Of a stretch of 64,000 bases of DNA, positions 45,723-58,000 are shown one piece after another; positions within the stretch are counted from its first letter, which is position 1; each line of letters starts with the position of its first letter. The stretch lies in assembly GCA_003008705.1 (NCBI GenBank), contig PDUO01000079.1:105422-169421 (forward strand), written 5' to 3'. Both the position numbers and the translations under genes were made by a program. The DNA comes from Pezicula radicicola (Eukaryota > Ascomycota > Leotiomycetes > Helotiales > Dermateaceae). Under the pieces are notes generated by a model. It was not told where the DNA came from and ran no database searches. It saw nothing but the letters and a program-made list of their open reading frames with translations.

Positions 45723-47062
45723 ATGACTCTATCACGACACGATGAAGATTTCCTACCCACGGACGACGAGAGCGATGGCACGACAGATGACGAAATCGAA
45801 AGCCTGTTTGACGAGAGTGGCGATGACATAGGCGACACAGATGATATAGAGATCCTGTCCAACGAGAGTGACAGTGATACAGACGACGAGGCATGCCTGT
45901 CCGACGATGAAGGACCACACCCTCCTGAATACTACCTCGTAGAAGCAGCAAGCCTCGATGTGAAGCGGCTGCGGCAGCGACGGTACAGCCCAAAGACACA
46001 GGAGCGCCTCGACTGGGTGAAGGACCACTGGTACGAGTAAGTGAGGCCTTGATTATGTACATCTCGAGTCATGCCAACCACCTCGCCTTGTAACCAGGCA
46101 CTGTATCTACCTCCGCAAGGACCCGATCCAATGCTACTACGACCTCACTGCTCCATTCCTCAAGGGCTTCCTCAGTTGGGTCTGCGACCAGCGACGAGGG
46201 AAAGGGGGGCGGAGGCTGTCCAGCCTCGACGTCCTCGACGGCCTCATTGAGCAGGCATTGCCGCTGAAGGAGGAGCTCGATGACGATTTTAGCATCCTGA
46301 GGAGGAAGATGTGAGGGCTGAGCACAAGCGTGGGGTCATTGATTATTTCTGGGATTGGGAACACGTGGTTTAGATTTAGTTAGTAGCGTCTAGATCAATG
46401 CAGGCAAATAGGGATTAGACGTACGCATCTTTCATACCGAGATAACCTTTGGCATACTCGGTTGTCAGCTCGATAAAGAGTCGAGGGCGATCTGCACTTG
46501 GGTCCCGAATGAGGATGGTATCAACTGGTCTACAAGCTCAAGGTTGGCGAGAGGATTGACCCTATGATTATACGACAAGGATAAGATGTGAGCAAGTCCT
46601 ATAGCCCCCCCCCCCCTGAGTCGGATTTGACGCTGACGAGGTCTTAGGTAGTCAAGATTGTCGCCGAAGAGAAGGGTCTGAGCAATAAGGTCACGAAGCC
46701 ATACGTCCTCCGCGATGGGGCGGCCAAAGCGCTGAACGAGAGCGGTAAGTGCGAACACTTCTCCCTTACACACCCCTATATATTAACATGGATTGCTTTA
46801 TGCAGCGGACGTTAGCGATTCCCTCCAGAACCTCATCCTCCAGTATGCCAGCATTGACACCTTCCTTAAGCACTACCCTGATCGGAGGATTAATGCCGAC
46901 TCTTTAAAAATCCACCGCGGCATGAAGCCAGAGAAGGAGCTGATGAGATTTTCATGTTCGATGAGCCGGTCGATCGATCCCCGGCGCCCGTGGAAGCTGA
47001 CCCCAAGCAATCTGCGTCCGTTATTGTATTTGATTACATCCTGTTGTAGCGTTAATTTATAA
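45723..47062 (+). pseudogene. DUF3435-type tyrosine recombinase (captain-like), second copy, internally deleted
   Basis: The N-terminal part 45723-46036 plus 46098-46314 (intron GTAAGT...CCAG, in phase) reads an acidic leader, EYYLVEAASLDVKRLRQRRY, SPKTQERLDWVKDHWYE and FLSWVCDQRRGKGGRR, the N-terminal arm-binding region of DUF3435 proteins. A disrupted stretch follows, including a run of ten C (46607). The C-terminal core is at 46650-47062: YVLRDGAAKALNES, intron 46745-46805, VSDSLQNLILQYASIDTFLK, HYPDRRINADS, ELMRFSCSMSRSIDPRRPWK. The middle of the protein is missing and the end is early, so it is probably non-functional. The two copies (this and 45170) share more than 85 percent of their core by eye. 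Confidence 0.65.
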
Positions 47063-47306
47063 GAATGCATTTTCTTCTGCATATGGTTCAAGACATGGGC
47101 CGTATGCTCATCATTCTTTTCATAGAATCTCGTTTGTAAACTTTATATCTGATTGAAAATAGTGGTTAAATTTCCTCCAGGATTAGGCTTTCTGCTCGTA
47201 CAGACACTTCCATGCTATCACCAGAGAATGCTAAATCGTGGCTACATGTTAATAAACTCGCTCATCTTCTTGGCTAATGATACAATCCACTAGCTATGCA
47301 ATATCT

Positions 47307-50300
47307 CTAGCGTCTGCGACCCTTTGCCCTTTCCTTCTCCGCCCTGAATTCTTTATACTTGACACTCTCTCCGAAACTGACTTTGAGTACTGCCCCCTTT
47401 CCGAGGCCGATGACTGGGAACAGCCGGCCCCAGACATTTTGAAAGGCAGTTCCTAAACAATCCACAGTTGTTAATCACGCATTGAGCTTAAACGGGGTAC
47501 GGTGCTAGGAAATGCATCAAACTCACCCAACATCGTACCATTGTATGTAAAGCTCAGTTCACTCCTCTCAAGATCGTAGAAGCATCCAACGGTATCATTC
47601 TTCCCATAAGCCTGATCAACATAGTCTCTGCCTCGGCCGCCGTTGGTGCCGTCAAATATATGGCCGTCATCACCATGAAAGGCCCAGGTTTTCTTTTGCC
47701 AGCCAGGCATACCAAAGCGTGGTGTATCTTCACTAGCTAGGCCGATTCCAATGACACTACGTTTTCGAACACACGACAGTCAGCATAATTCTAACGCCTT
47801 CCCTTGATTACACTCATACAATACACGAGAGACAACTCACCCCTTTTCGCCTTCTTCTAAGACCTCCATCTCAAAATAGAAGCTCTTGGAAAACAGAGAT
47901 ATTGGATGATCGGCAAGAACGTTCAACTTGTCATCTGATGGAGGAAGAGGCGCACTCATTAGCATTTCCCACAGGTGTACGAGGAATGAGATGGGTCATA
48001 CCGTCTCCTATGCTGTATTGACTATTATTTCGAACTACCAGTTTGTCCTCGTATATCTCAAGAGGGATTGACTTTGCGACATTACCAAGCATTGACGGCT
48101 CTAGTGGCTTCGCTGTAAAGCTGTCCGCATCTTCTTGGGCAGCTTGTAATTTTCTCTTCACTTCCATGTGCCGCAAGGCTTCAGCCAACATATATGGTGT
48201 CCATCCATGTTCGTCTTCGGTATTTGGATTGATATAGGCGGCCCATTTTTCAAGCAGCGTGTCAACTAAGGTGGGACTCCCATTTCGGGCGGCCAGTAAC
48301 AGAATCTTGTTGCCAATTGCCGGTTCCAGCTTAGTGACCCTGCCCAAGAGCTGCTCTATCATTGTTAAATCCTCTTCCTCGGTGGCCTCACTCAGCAATG
48401 CCTCAACCAAATGGGGTGCCTTTTTCGAGATTCGGCTCGCCACTTTCTCGTTAGTGTTGATCAGAGCCTCTTTCAACAACTTCTGACTGAGTGATTCCTC
48501 CGGTTCCGGCCCCTTCTCCAGCAGTAACTCAATCATCTTCCAATTCCCATTTCCAGCAGCCGCTTTGAGCAACTCCTCACCTAAAGACGGTTCAATCTCT
48601 GCTCCTTTATCCACGAGTATTCGTATCATCTCCCAGGTCTCAATCGCTCCCAGGTCGCTCGCTGCAGCAAGAGAAAGGAGAGTTTTACCATCGTTATCCA
48701 CCTGATTAATCTGGCATTTGGAAGTTGAGAGCAGTGCCTCCACTGCGTTTTCTCGTTGATCGATGACAGCGAGCTGTATTGGTGTGTGTCCCTCATTATC
48801 CTTAATGTCAAAATTATCGGCTTTAGCATACTTAATCATCAAAGTTAGTACACGAGCACTCCAACTCCTAGCAGCAATATGCTACTCAACGAATTAGTAT
48901 TTTTTTTTTGCTGTATATTCTCTCTTACAAAGGAATAGCAATTCAGCATGAGAATGAGCTTACCATAGATGTCCTGCCATCGATACTCCTTGGTTTCAGT
49001 GGATCAAGTCCGTGTTTCAAGTAGACCTCGACTGTATCTGGCTGCCTTTGGTTTGCGGCAAGATCTAGCAGTGTTTGACCATCATCATCTACCACATCTG
49101 TCTTGGCCCCCGCTTTTATCAGAATAGAGGTTATTTCAGCACTGTCATAGCATGCGTGTAACGGAGTCCAATTTCGTGAACCACCTCTCCTTTCTATATT
49201 GAAACCACGCTTCAAAAATTCTCGGACAAGGCCAGCTTTTCGACAATATGCTGCAGTATAAAGCGCTGGCCAACGGGTTCCCTCAAGTTCGGGGTCTGCT
49301 CCTTTCTCGAGCAGTAGTATTATCAGGTCCTTGTTTCCTGAAGCTACCGCGCGGCTTAATACTGTCTCTCCGTAGTTGTCTAGGTAATTGAAGCTCGCGC
49401 CAGCTTCCAAAAGTGTCTTACATATGTCCAGGTGTCCCGCATCGGCTGCAAGAGAGAGCGGGCTACGAACCTCAGAATTGCGAGCCTCGATGTCAAAGCC
49501 AAGGGATATAAGATTCTGAACCTCTGGAAGCATCCTCCTCTCTGAAGCAATATGCAACAGAGTATTGTCTGATCGGTCAACTGCTTTAAGGTCAAGTGTC
49601 TTAGGCTGAAGGAGCTTGATTAACTCCTCTGAGTTTCCTTTCCCTCTCTCATACGCAATAAACAATGGCGTGCGCTTTGATTCGTCGGTCAAATTTGGAT
49701 CTGCACCCTTTTGAAGCAAGAATTCGACGAGCCCTAAGTGGCCTTTCTTGGATGCGAGGTGGAGTGGCGTCAAGCCTTTATTGTCCACAATGTTGATATC
49801 GTCATCCACGTTAAGGAGAAGTTCCACTATCTCTTTGCTTCCTTGCTTCGAAGCTAGGTGGAGGGCAGTACGATTCTTGTCGCTAGCTCTCGCTTTAACC
49901 TGTTCAATAGCGCTTTTTAAATCAAGAAGTTTAGACACTGCATAGACGAAACCTTCAAGAGCAGCTATGTGTAGTGGGAGGAGGCCACTTTTATTAGTTC
50001 TTAATACATCATCCTCACCAGTAAAGGCTAAGTCAAAGATTTTAATGCTGCCACCCTTGACCGCACAATGTAGGAAGCTTGAGCCTGTGTCTTCTGGTAC
50101 GGTAACGTCTGCACCAGCAGCTAAGAGTAGATTCACAATATCCGTATTTCCGAGTGCTGCCGCTTTTAGAAGAGGTGTCTTTCCGTTATTAGGATCTAGG
50201 ATATCGACATCGGCATTTGCGCTAAGTAGTAGGCTAACTGCTTTGAGGCTTCCTGATTCAACCGCCGGATGTAGAGGTGTGATCCCTTCCGTTGGGTCAT

Positions 50301-53300
50301 CACCTAGAAATAACCCTGCAGTCAAGAGTGCAGATATCACTCCATCATCCCCAGATCCTGCAGCCGAGTGGAGGGCTGAGAAAGCCTGGTTGTCCCTGAT
50401 CGGCCCTGCTCCTGCTTGTAGAAGAGTTTCAACGATTCTTATGTTCCCCCTCATTGCAGCTTCAAGAAGTGGCTCATTATAGAGGAAGTCCCAATCAACA
50501 TACTCGTAGTTCCGTAATGTAGCCATTATGGCTTTCACAACGCCAAATCCACCATTCTTTGCAGCCAATGTCAGTGCGACTCGAAGAGTCTCGATCGATC
50601 CGTCTGATTCATTTATGTCAGGATCATAATCGAGTATTAGCTGGACTATGCTCGTGTGTCCATAGCGTGCAGCGAGATAGAGAGGAGATTCCCCTTTCTT
50701 GTCCAGCGGATTTAACTTAGTGACATGTTCGAAAAGAATCTTTGCGATCTCTAAGTTGCCATTTCTTGCAACCAAATGTAAAGGCGTACCCCCATTGTGA
50801 GCCGTGACATTAGCGTCCGCACCTCGATGGAGCAGAACTCGGACAGACCTGGTGTGATTTTCTTCCACAGCAACGTGAAGTGCCGTCTGCCCTTCTTCCT
50901 CAGTTGAGTCGATAGGCGCTTGGCGAGACAAGAGTAATTCCACTGCATCCACAAGACCAGAGGCTGCTGCTTGGTGAAGTGGACGAAGAGACTTACTGTC
51001 TTTGAAGTCGATGTCTGCGGTATTGTCTAGGAGTAACCGGATGGTACTAAGCTGCCCAGACGAAGTAGCAAGATGAAGAGGTGTTGATCGCTGGTCATCT
51101 GTAGTTGTTGCGTTCACATCAACTTTTGTCTCCTTCTTAAGCAGCCGGCGACATATCAGAAGGTTTCCAAGCTCAGCTGCACGGTGAAGTGGGGTCCAAT
51201 CATTCACTAGCGCACTTGCATTGACCGCTCCTTTCAGCAGCTCTTCAACCACCTGATCGTACCCGCTCTGGGCTGCCGCGTGTAATGCAGTCTCTTTCGC
51301 TTTCTTCACGATGCTGGGTTCACCATCGATGTAACTTTCCAAGAGGTACTTCACAACACCCAAATGGCCCTTTTCAGCTGCTAGGCGAAGTGGATCAGAC
51401 TCCGTAGTAGCTATACCTTGGCACCGCAGGTCCTTGAGAAGCTCTATATCCCCTCTCTGTGCTGCCATGGCTATGACGCGAGTATAATTGCCGCTTTTCT
51501 CTGGGTGAGCATCGATCATCGACAGAAGGACATCATTCAAGCCCAACTCTGCAGCAATGTTGAGCGGATCCGAAGTGTTTCTGCTGGTAGCGAGTCTGTT
51601 TCCTTCAAGCCATTCGACGTGTGCCCACAACGTCCTACGTTTCTCGTCCTCTAAGAATCGACGTGCTTTTTCAAGAAGTGTTTGGCTCTTAAGCTTCCCA
51701 GCGAGCTTGTAGTGGACGTACCAGTATCTCGCCGCGTATGAGAATAGGCTTGAACTTCCGTCCGTGGCTGGTAAACTCTCTAGATTACTGTTCCCAGCAT
51801 CGGCTGCCACCTCCTCCCATGCTGCATTTTGAAGATAGTCGATACAGATACCAGCGATACGTGCGTGGCCATAGAACGCATGATCTTTCTGACTGAGATC
51901 TATGTCCGCCTGGTCCCAGTCGGCGTAATCCCAATCCTTAGCCGATTCGAATAAAAACTCTCTTGCTGATTCATGAACGAGAAGTACGTCGTCTTCATGG
52001 ATGTCAAGGAACGATCCGAAAGCCTTCTTGAGATCTTCCTTAAGCGATTGGGGTCTCTTGCTTTTGTCGATACAAAATATCCCGCCTGGGTACTCGATAG
52101 CCAACGCTGTTGCAAGCTCCTCGAGATTCAAAGGTCGAAAGGCAAAGGTTACCCACGAAAGGGCTTTGAATCTCCAGTCTAACGATTTCTTGGTTGGAGT
52201 TTTGGGAGGGATGAAGACCTTTTGGTAGATGTTAGTTACTGATAAAGGTATGTTGGTTGCTACGCTCTGCATTTCGGCTGGTGTAGAGCGAGTTTGGTTG
52301 TCATGAAAGTATTTGAAGAGTAGCGAGACGAACAAAAAGCTGGGATCTTCGGCTAACACTTCTAGTATTTTCTTCCGTATATCGTCTGAAATGCTTTGGA
52401 ATCCAGGTCTCAAGCGCGTAAGCTGCGAGATCTCGCTCTCAAAATAGTCGTTCAACTCTTTCTGTCTCTCTTGTCGCTCATCAACATCGATGCTGAAGTC
52501 ACAAGGGAACCTGTGGGGATCTCCAGTAGTGTTCGTCAGAATTATCTTCAACTTCGCCTCAGGGGACTGAGCAAGTTTTAAGAAGTCATCCAAAAAATGG
52601 TCTCTATCAGGGTCGCAATCGTTCATGGCATCAATGACACAATAGGTCAGACGAACGGCAGAGCTTAGGATCGTGGATCGGAAAAGTACCCATATATTCT
52701 CCAAAGTCCAGTCTTTCTTCGATATTCGCTCGTACATATGTTGGATATATTTAAAATACCCGGGATCAACTCCAAGCAATTGGCGTGTAAGAGAAGCAAA
52801 TAATGTGAACGTGGAACACGTGCGATAATCGTACGAATTGAAGGAAAAACTTATAACTATGGGATCTGGGGCAAGTTCTTGGTTCGAGGTGTTGGAATCG
52901 CGTAACTTGGTTGAATCAGTCACGAATTTGGGGAGGAATGAAGATAGAACGGAAAGACCAGAACCAGTCCTCCCACACATTTGGAGAATTCCGTACTCTT
53001 GACTAGTGAATTTTAGCCAGTCTTTTTCCGCGAGAATCCAACTGGGCTCAGAGTATTCACTAAGAGGCATTAGTGAATCCGAAAGTGTTCCACCCAGTGA
53101 AGATAGTGTGAGAAGACAATCAATATGCAATGAATCGGGTCCTATTGCAATTGCATTAGCTAAACTTCTATTGAACTTGGCCTCGAAAATAATAATAGTG
53201 TGAAATACTTAATGAAGTCACTATTTTGTCACAAATGGTGTTGAACAGTTGGCTCGTTTCGGTCTCGCGAATGACCTTGCAAATGCTCATATGGTCGGCT

Positions 53301-54340
53301 TCTTGGATCACGATCGTTTCATTGGGAACACCAAGAGTCGCCGCATGTCTCTCAAATACCTTAGATTCCACGTCGGTCAGCAACTATGTATGTGTTCCGT
53401 ATCAAACGTGCCAATAACATACCAATTTCCCAAACGAATCAAGCTTGATATTCTCGCAAACACTCATGGCATTATAGGTTCTGGCGAGTTTGGTATACCG
53501 TTCATTTACATCTCTCAAGGCAAATGAGGTTCTTGTTAGAATTTCAGATTGGGGGCCATTAGTGTTTTGTCCTGTAGCGTGAATCAAATTGTGGGCTAGG
53601 GTTTCCCATTCTGCCTGATTCTCTGCTCTCTGTGGTGTTCCGAAGAACATCTGTAACGATAACTTAGCTTGTGTGTTAAAAGGATGATCGCGAGCATCTC
53701 AGTGAAAATAATTTCAAGATCGGTATAGCTTACTACGAGAGATGTTCTCTTGGCAATGCTAGAGTAGATAGGCTCAGCGTTTGCTCTTAGCAATGCCTAT
53801 AGATTGAGTGTTAGACCCGAGTCGAATGTAGGGAACGTTGTTCAAGGTGGAAGTACCTGTTTTATAATGCATCCTCCGAGATTGTGACCGATGAATACAA
53901 ACGTTCGTGGATGATCCTTCTCATAACGTCAGAAAATCCGTCATCACACAACACTAGGTGGGGAGCTCACAGTCTCAGCTAAGTCTCCGTTACAGAATGT
54001 ATCCAGTAGCTCCTTCGCCTTTTCATCGATCTCAGCAGCAGAGACCCCTTCGCCGTCCATTTTGTAGCCATAAGTCGAAACGCGTGCATGTGCCAGGTAA
54101 AATGGCAAGTCTTGTAACCAAAAGTTGTCAGGCCCATCGGACCACGACGTCTCTTGGTCACCACACAGGCCATGTACGGCAACAATACTGAAAGTTTGTA
54201 AGCATAGTACATGTCAAAAATAGTATAGTAATGGATATAGAGACGACTTACTCCAAGATACCATTTCTCGTGAGGATATCGGAGGTCTTCAAGGTTTTGG
54301 CGGAGAGTGTTACCAAACCTAGCTTTGGTTTCTCGGCCAT
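47307..54340 (-). CDS. NLR-like receptor: alpha/beta hydrolase, NACHT, ankyrin array, SPRY (2118 aa)
   Basis: Proposed complement(join(47307-47452, 47527-47756, 47841-47934, 48002-48881, 48964-53175, 53222-53359, 53423-53650, 53734-53796, 53857-53916, 53971-54187, 54252-54340)). Residues 1-265 form a SERAC1-like hydrolase: ILDIVAVHGLCG (oxyanion strand), FIGHNLGGCIIKQAL (nucleophile elbow, with Asn114 in place of Ser), MFFGTPQRAE, EADHMSICK (His). Residues 281-620 form a NACHT domain with Walker A GRTGSGLS (Leu339 where Lys is expected) and Walker B TYCVIDAMNDC. About 780-1900 are some 30 ankyrin repeats, and 1965-2105 a SPRY domain (DTPRFGMPGWQ, GCFYDLERSELSFTYNG, GLGKGAVLKVSFGE). Most introns are 54-84 bp with CTAAC/CTGAC branch sites. 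The junction at 53176-53221 is only about 46 bp with a weak branch site and is the least certain. Such proteins act in fungal non-self recognition; the ligand is unknown. Confidence 0.85.
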
Positions 54341-55012
54341 CCTATTGACAAGCCAAGCGTTCAGACGAGAAAAAAAATTACTACGTAGTGACGATAGAGC
54401 ATAAGAGTTACATCTACAAAAGGTGAGTGTAGGTTGTGTTGCTTTAGCTCATTGTCGAGATCACCAGCCTCGTATGAAAGATTCCAAGACCTATTCGTTA
54501 CCCAAAGTCCAGCTCGGTGTTCGAGCACTTTCCTAAGTAGGATAACGCTTGGTGGTGTGACGTTAGCTGAGCTGCAAGGCGAGCTGAATAATAGAAACGA
54601 TGGAGGTCGGGAGCCTGGAGCCCGAGAGCACACTGTCTTCTTTCGGACCCCACACGGGATGCCAAGTTACAAAAGGCAAGTTTAGCCACTTGACCCTCGA
54701 GGTCTGGTGCAGCTACCCAATGAAACACCCTTGATGGCAATAAATGTACTCCCACACCTATCAAACCCGATCCTATCAAATGCCATTGTTTCCAGGGCTA
54801 AGCGAGGAGAGGCTGAGTGATGGTATCAGGTTGGAGCATTTTGCTTGGAGCTAATAAAGTTCCATGCTTTTCGACACGGGGAAAGAAGAGTCTTGGCGAG
54901 GTTGAAAGACTGAAATTACTAGGGCAAACCATACTACGAAACAGCTACTGAGTTACACCCAACACAGAATTAACAATATCTACTCTCTATACGACTTCCC
55001 TCGAAGTACTGT
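54341..55012. promoter_or_regulatory. Short intergenic region upstream of the NLR
   Basis: 672 bp separate the NLR start from the end of the ankyrin-subtilisin gene on the same strand. It must hold the protease gene's terminator and the NLR promoter. A 93-codon frame (54498-54779 minus) and a 90-codon frame (54361-54633 minus) have no recognisable motif. One might be an unrecognised first exon, but the hydrolase domain is complete without it. Confidence 0.4.
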
Positions 55013-58000
55013 CTAGTCATCCGGTTTGACGCTGTGAAAGTACATCGTTAGTCGGGCCACAGCTACGATAATTTGAGGTAGGTTTGAAACAGAAGAACTC
55101 ACAACTCCTCGACCAATTTCTTCACCTCTTCCCACCCTTTGCCTGCTCTGTATACATTTCCATCCCACCTCCATTCTGTCTTTTTGAAGTCTAGACTGAA
55201 TCGCCGTGCATCGAAATATTGTCCGCTGTTTCCCGATCCCTTGTTTCCGGAACAGAGCCGTGCGAGTGCCAGTTTCATAATTTTTGGATTCTTCAGCTTC
55301 TCGTAAAGTGCGGCGTCGACAAGTTGCGTGATGAAAAGTAACATAGCAGCTGTCCCAGCTGCGAGAGCGGTGGAAATACTGCTCCCGCTTTCAGCCTTCC
55401 GAGGTGATACCGATTTCGATGGCTCTGCTTCAATAACAATATTCTCCCCAGGGAACAGGAAGTCAATTTCATTCTTGTTCACTAATGGGCTGGCGTCTCC
55501 TCCTTTAGTTGCTGCACCAATTACGTTGCAATCTTCTTTCCAGGCGGTGGGGAAGGTATTCTCAGCTGGGGCGCTCATGCCTTGATCGGAAAAGGAGCAC
55601 ATTATGATAATATTGTGTTCGGTCCTGGCTTTCTGGATAGCTGTCTTCAGTTTTTGAATACTGGGATCATCTTTACTCCCTTCAATGGTCCAGGATATCG
55701 AAAGAATTCGTACATCGTTGTCGATGGCCCAGTTCACGGCCTTTGCAACATTACTCGTTAGTATAGCACTAGTACTTCATCTAAAGGCATAAGACTGGTA
55801 GGATTCACATACTTGCGTTGCAGATTCCGGTGATATAAACCTTCTTCTCGCGGTTACAGAGGTGTATTCCTGTAGTCGAGCAACATAGAGCTTTGCTCTT
55901 GGACACATACGAAGAATAAGTTGTGCCATCATTGACCCATGGCCGCCTTTGGACACATAGTACGACCTTACAAGATTTGAAGAGTCGTGACAATAAGAAA
56001 CACCATTAGCAATGCTCTTGCTGATGATTGGATCGAAGCCATCAACTCCATCGTCGATCAGGGCGATTTTGATATTTTCCAAAGGTTTGGTTCTCTTTTC
56101 TCGTGGCATTCTAGTGTCTTCTTTGTCGTACAGAATCTTTCGCTCCTTTACCTCTCGATCGAGGTCAATGTTCGCGATAAAGCCGGCGAAAGTATCCATG
56201 TGTTTGAGCCACCGTTGTCTGTAGAGGACGTTAGCTTTGCAAAACTCCAAAATAAGTTGTTGATGCAGAGAATGATAACCCACTTCTCATCTGGGGCCTT
56301 ATCCTGGGGATCTGTTTGGATCCATGATGTGAGACTTGTCTTCTCGTCATCCCAAACGACATCCACCTTCGGGAACGGCTTTTTGGAAGAATCACTCCAG
56401 TTCTTCTGGAAATCGGCTTTGAACCTGTCGACATCCTCAGTTCTACGTTTATGGGTCTCGAAGCCCTTGAGTCCCGTTATTAGTGATTTGTGCATTGTAT
56501 TCACGCTAGAAAAGCACTTACAGGTCGGACATTGAGAATGAGCTTTTCGAGCTGTTGAGTAGTGTTAGAGATATATTTTCATAGTTGCGAATGGGCTTTC
56601 ATACCGACTTGAGCTTTACCAGTCCATCGGTACAACTCCAACCCTTCAGCACAGCACTGTTTCCACTGCAATAAAGATTCACAACCCTAGCACCTGATGC
56701 CGCTGCCAATATTGTGTCACTAGAGATATCAACCTTTTTCCAGTCCCAAGTCTCAATCTTAAAGTCCCTGAGGGAATCTTCGATAACTTGATTGCTGTGC
56801 GGAAATGGGCCATCATCGACCACGATAACTTTGAATATCCTGGAGACCTTGCTTTTTGGTCCCGATAGCCAATCGAATATGATGCCTGCATCTTTAAGGC
56901 CAGCACAGCTAGGTGCTTTCGAGTCAGTTATCATTTCCTTGCCTCCTCCCTGCGGCTCGGTTGCCGATGGACGTAAGGGCTGAGACTTGTTAGCGGGATC
57001 ATTAGTTTTCTCTTGATGCTCCGCTGTTGATGACGGCGAGGGCTGAGTTGTTGTAGTGATGGAGTTCTCAACTCGAAGCTTGGGAATCGCAACATATTGA
57101 AGAGTGTCTTCGAAATTAAGGTGACTGTTCAATCTAACGAGATCTGATTTAGATATTGACTGATTGGGCACCCCCGAAAGATCGAACTCGATATGCTTCT
57201 CTGCTTCCAATTAGTTCTATACCTACATAATTTCAGATTGCAGATACAGGATACATACCTTTTCCTTTAGGATACAAGCTTCTTATCGCATCATTACGAG
57301 GCAAGTTTCGCAAGCAGAATTCTTTCATATCTTGAGCCACGCCATCTTCGCTAACCGCGCGACGTACTGCTTCTTCTTCAACAGCACTGTTGTTCTTTTT
57401 TCTCAATAGCTGGAGACGATATTGGTATGGCGTCTTCTCATCTTTAGTGTCGACCGTCCACAAAGCTTCCGTGCCGTATTTCATGAGATCTTGAACGACT
57501 TCTCGGGGTGAGAAAGTAGGAGTAGACGAGGGAGTAGACGAGGGAATGGAGCGAGCCGCAATATTGGCAAAGTCCGTTGTTGGCCTTCGCTGGAGTCCAA
57601 AATTAGTTCGTAGGGCCTCTTTGGTAGTACCATATCTGTCCTTAGAGTCCTCCCTGTTTCTCGAGCCAGTCTCCTTATCCTTAAAGTCCTTAAAGTCGGA
57701 CTTATCAACAGGGAGTGGGCTCCTTAGTTCTTTGTTCCCAATATCGCTATTACCGTTGCGCATACCTTGAGTCTCCAAGAAGCCCTTCTTCCTTCTTTCG
57801 ACGGGTTGTTGAAACTCGAACAATTTAGGTTGCTGTTTGTTTTTTGTTGGGACCATTGCCAAATGCAAAGGCGTTTTCCCCTCACTGTCTCCGGCTGTGA
57901 ATAAGTGCCTCTCTGACGGTGATTGGCACTTTTTGATCAACTCCAAGGTGTAGGGGTGACTGAGAAATATTGCATAATGAAGACAATTATGCTCTCCGAG

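Noticed and set aside
45723..47062. Functional Starship captain
   Set aside because: The centre of the protein is missing, a poly-C run interrupts the locus and the C-terminus is truncated, so it is scored as a pseudogene.
49967..50482. 171-codon plus-strand ORF
   Set aside because: It is antisense to the ankyrin repeats of the NLR; repeat periodicity keeps the complementary frame open.
54498..54779. Extra first exon of the NLR
   Set aside because: No donor and phase combination was convincing, and the hydrolase domain is complete from the ATG at 54340.
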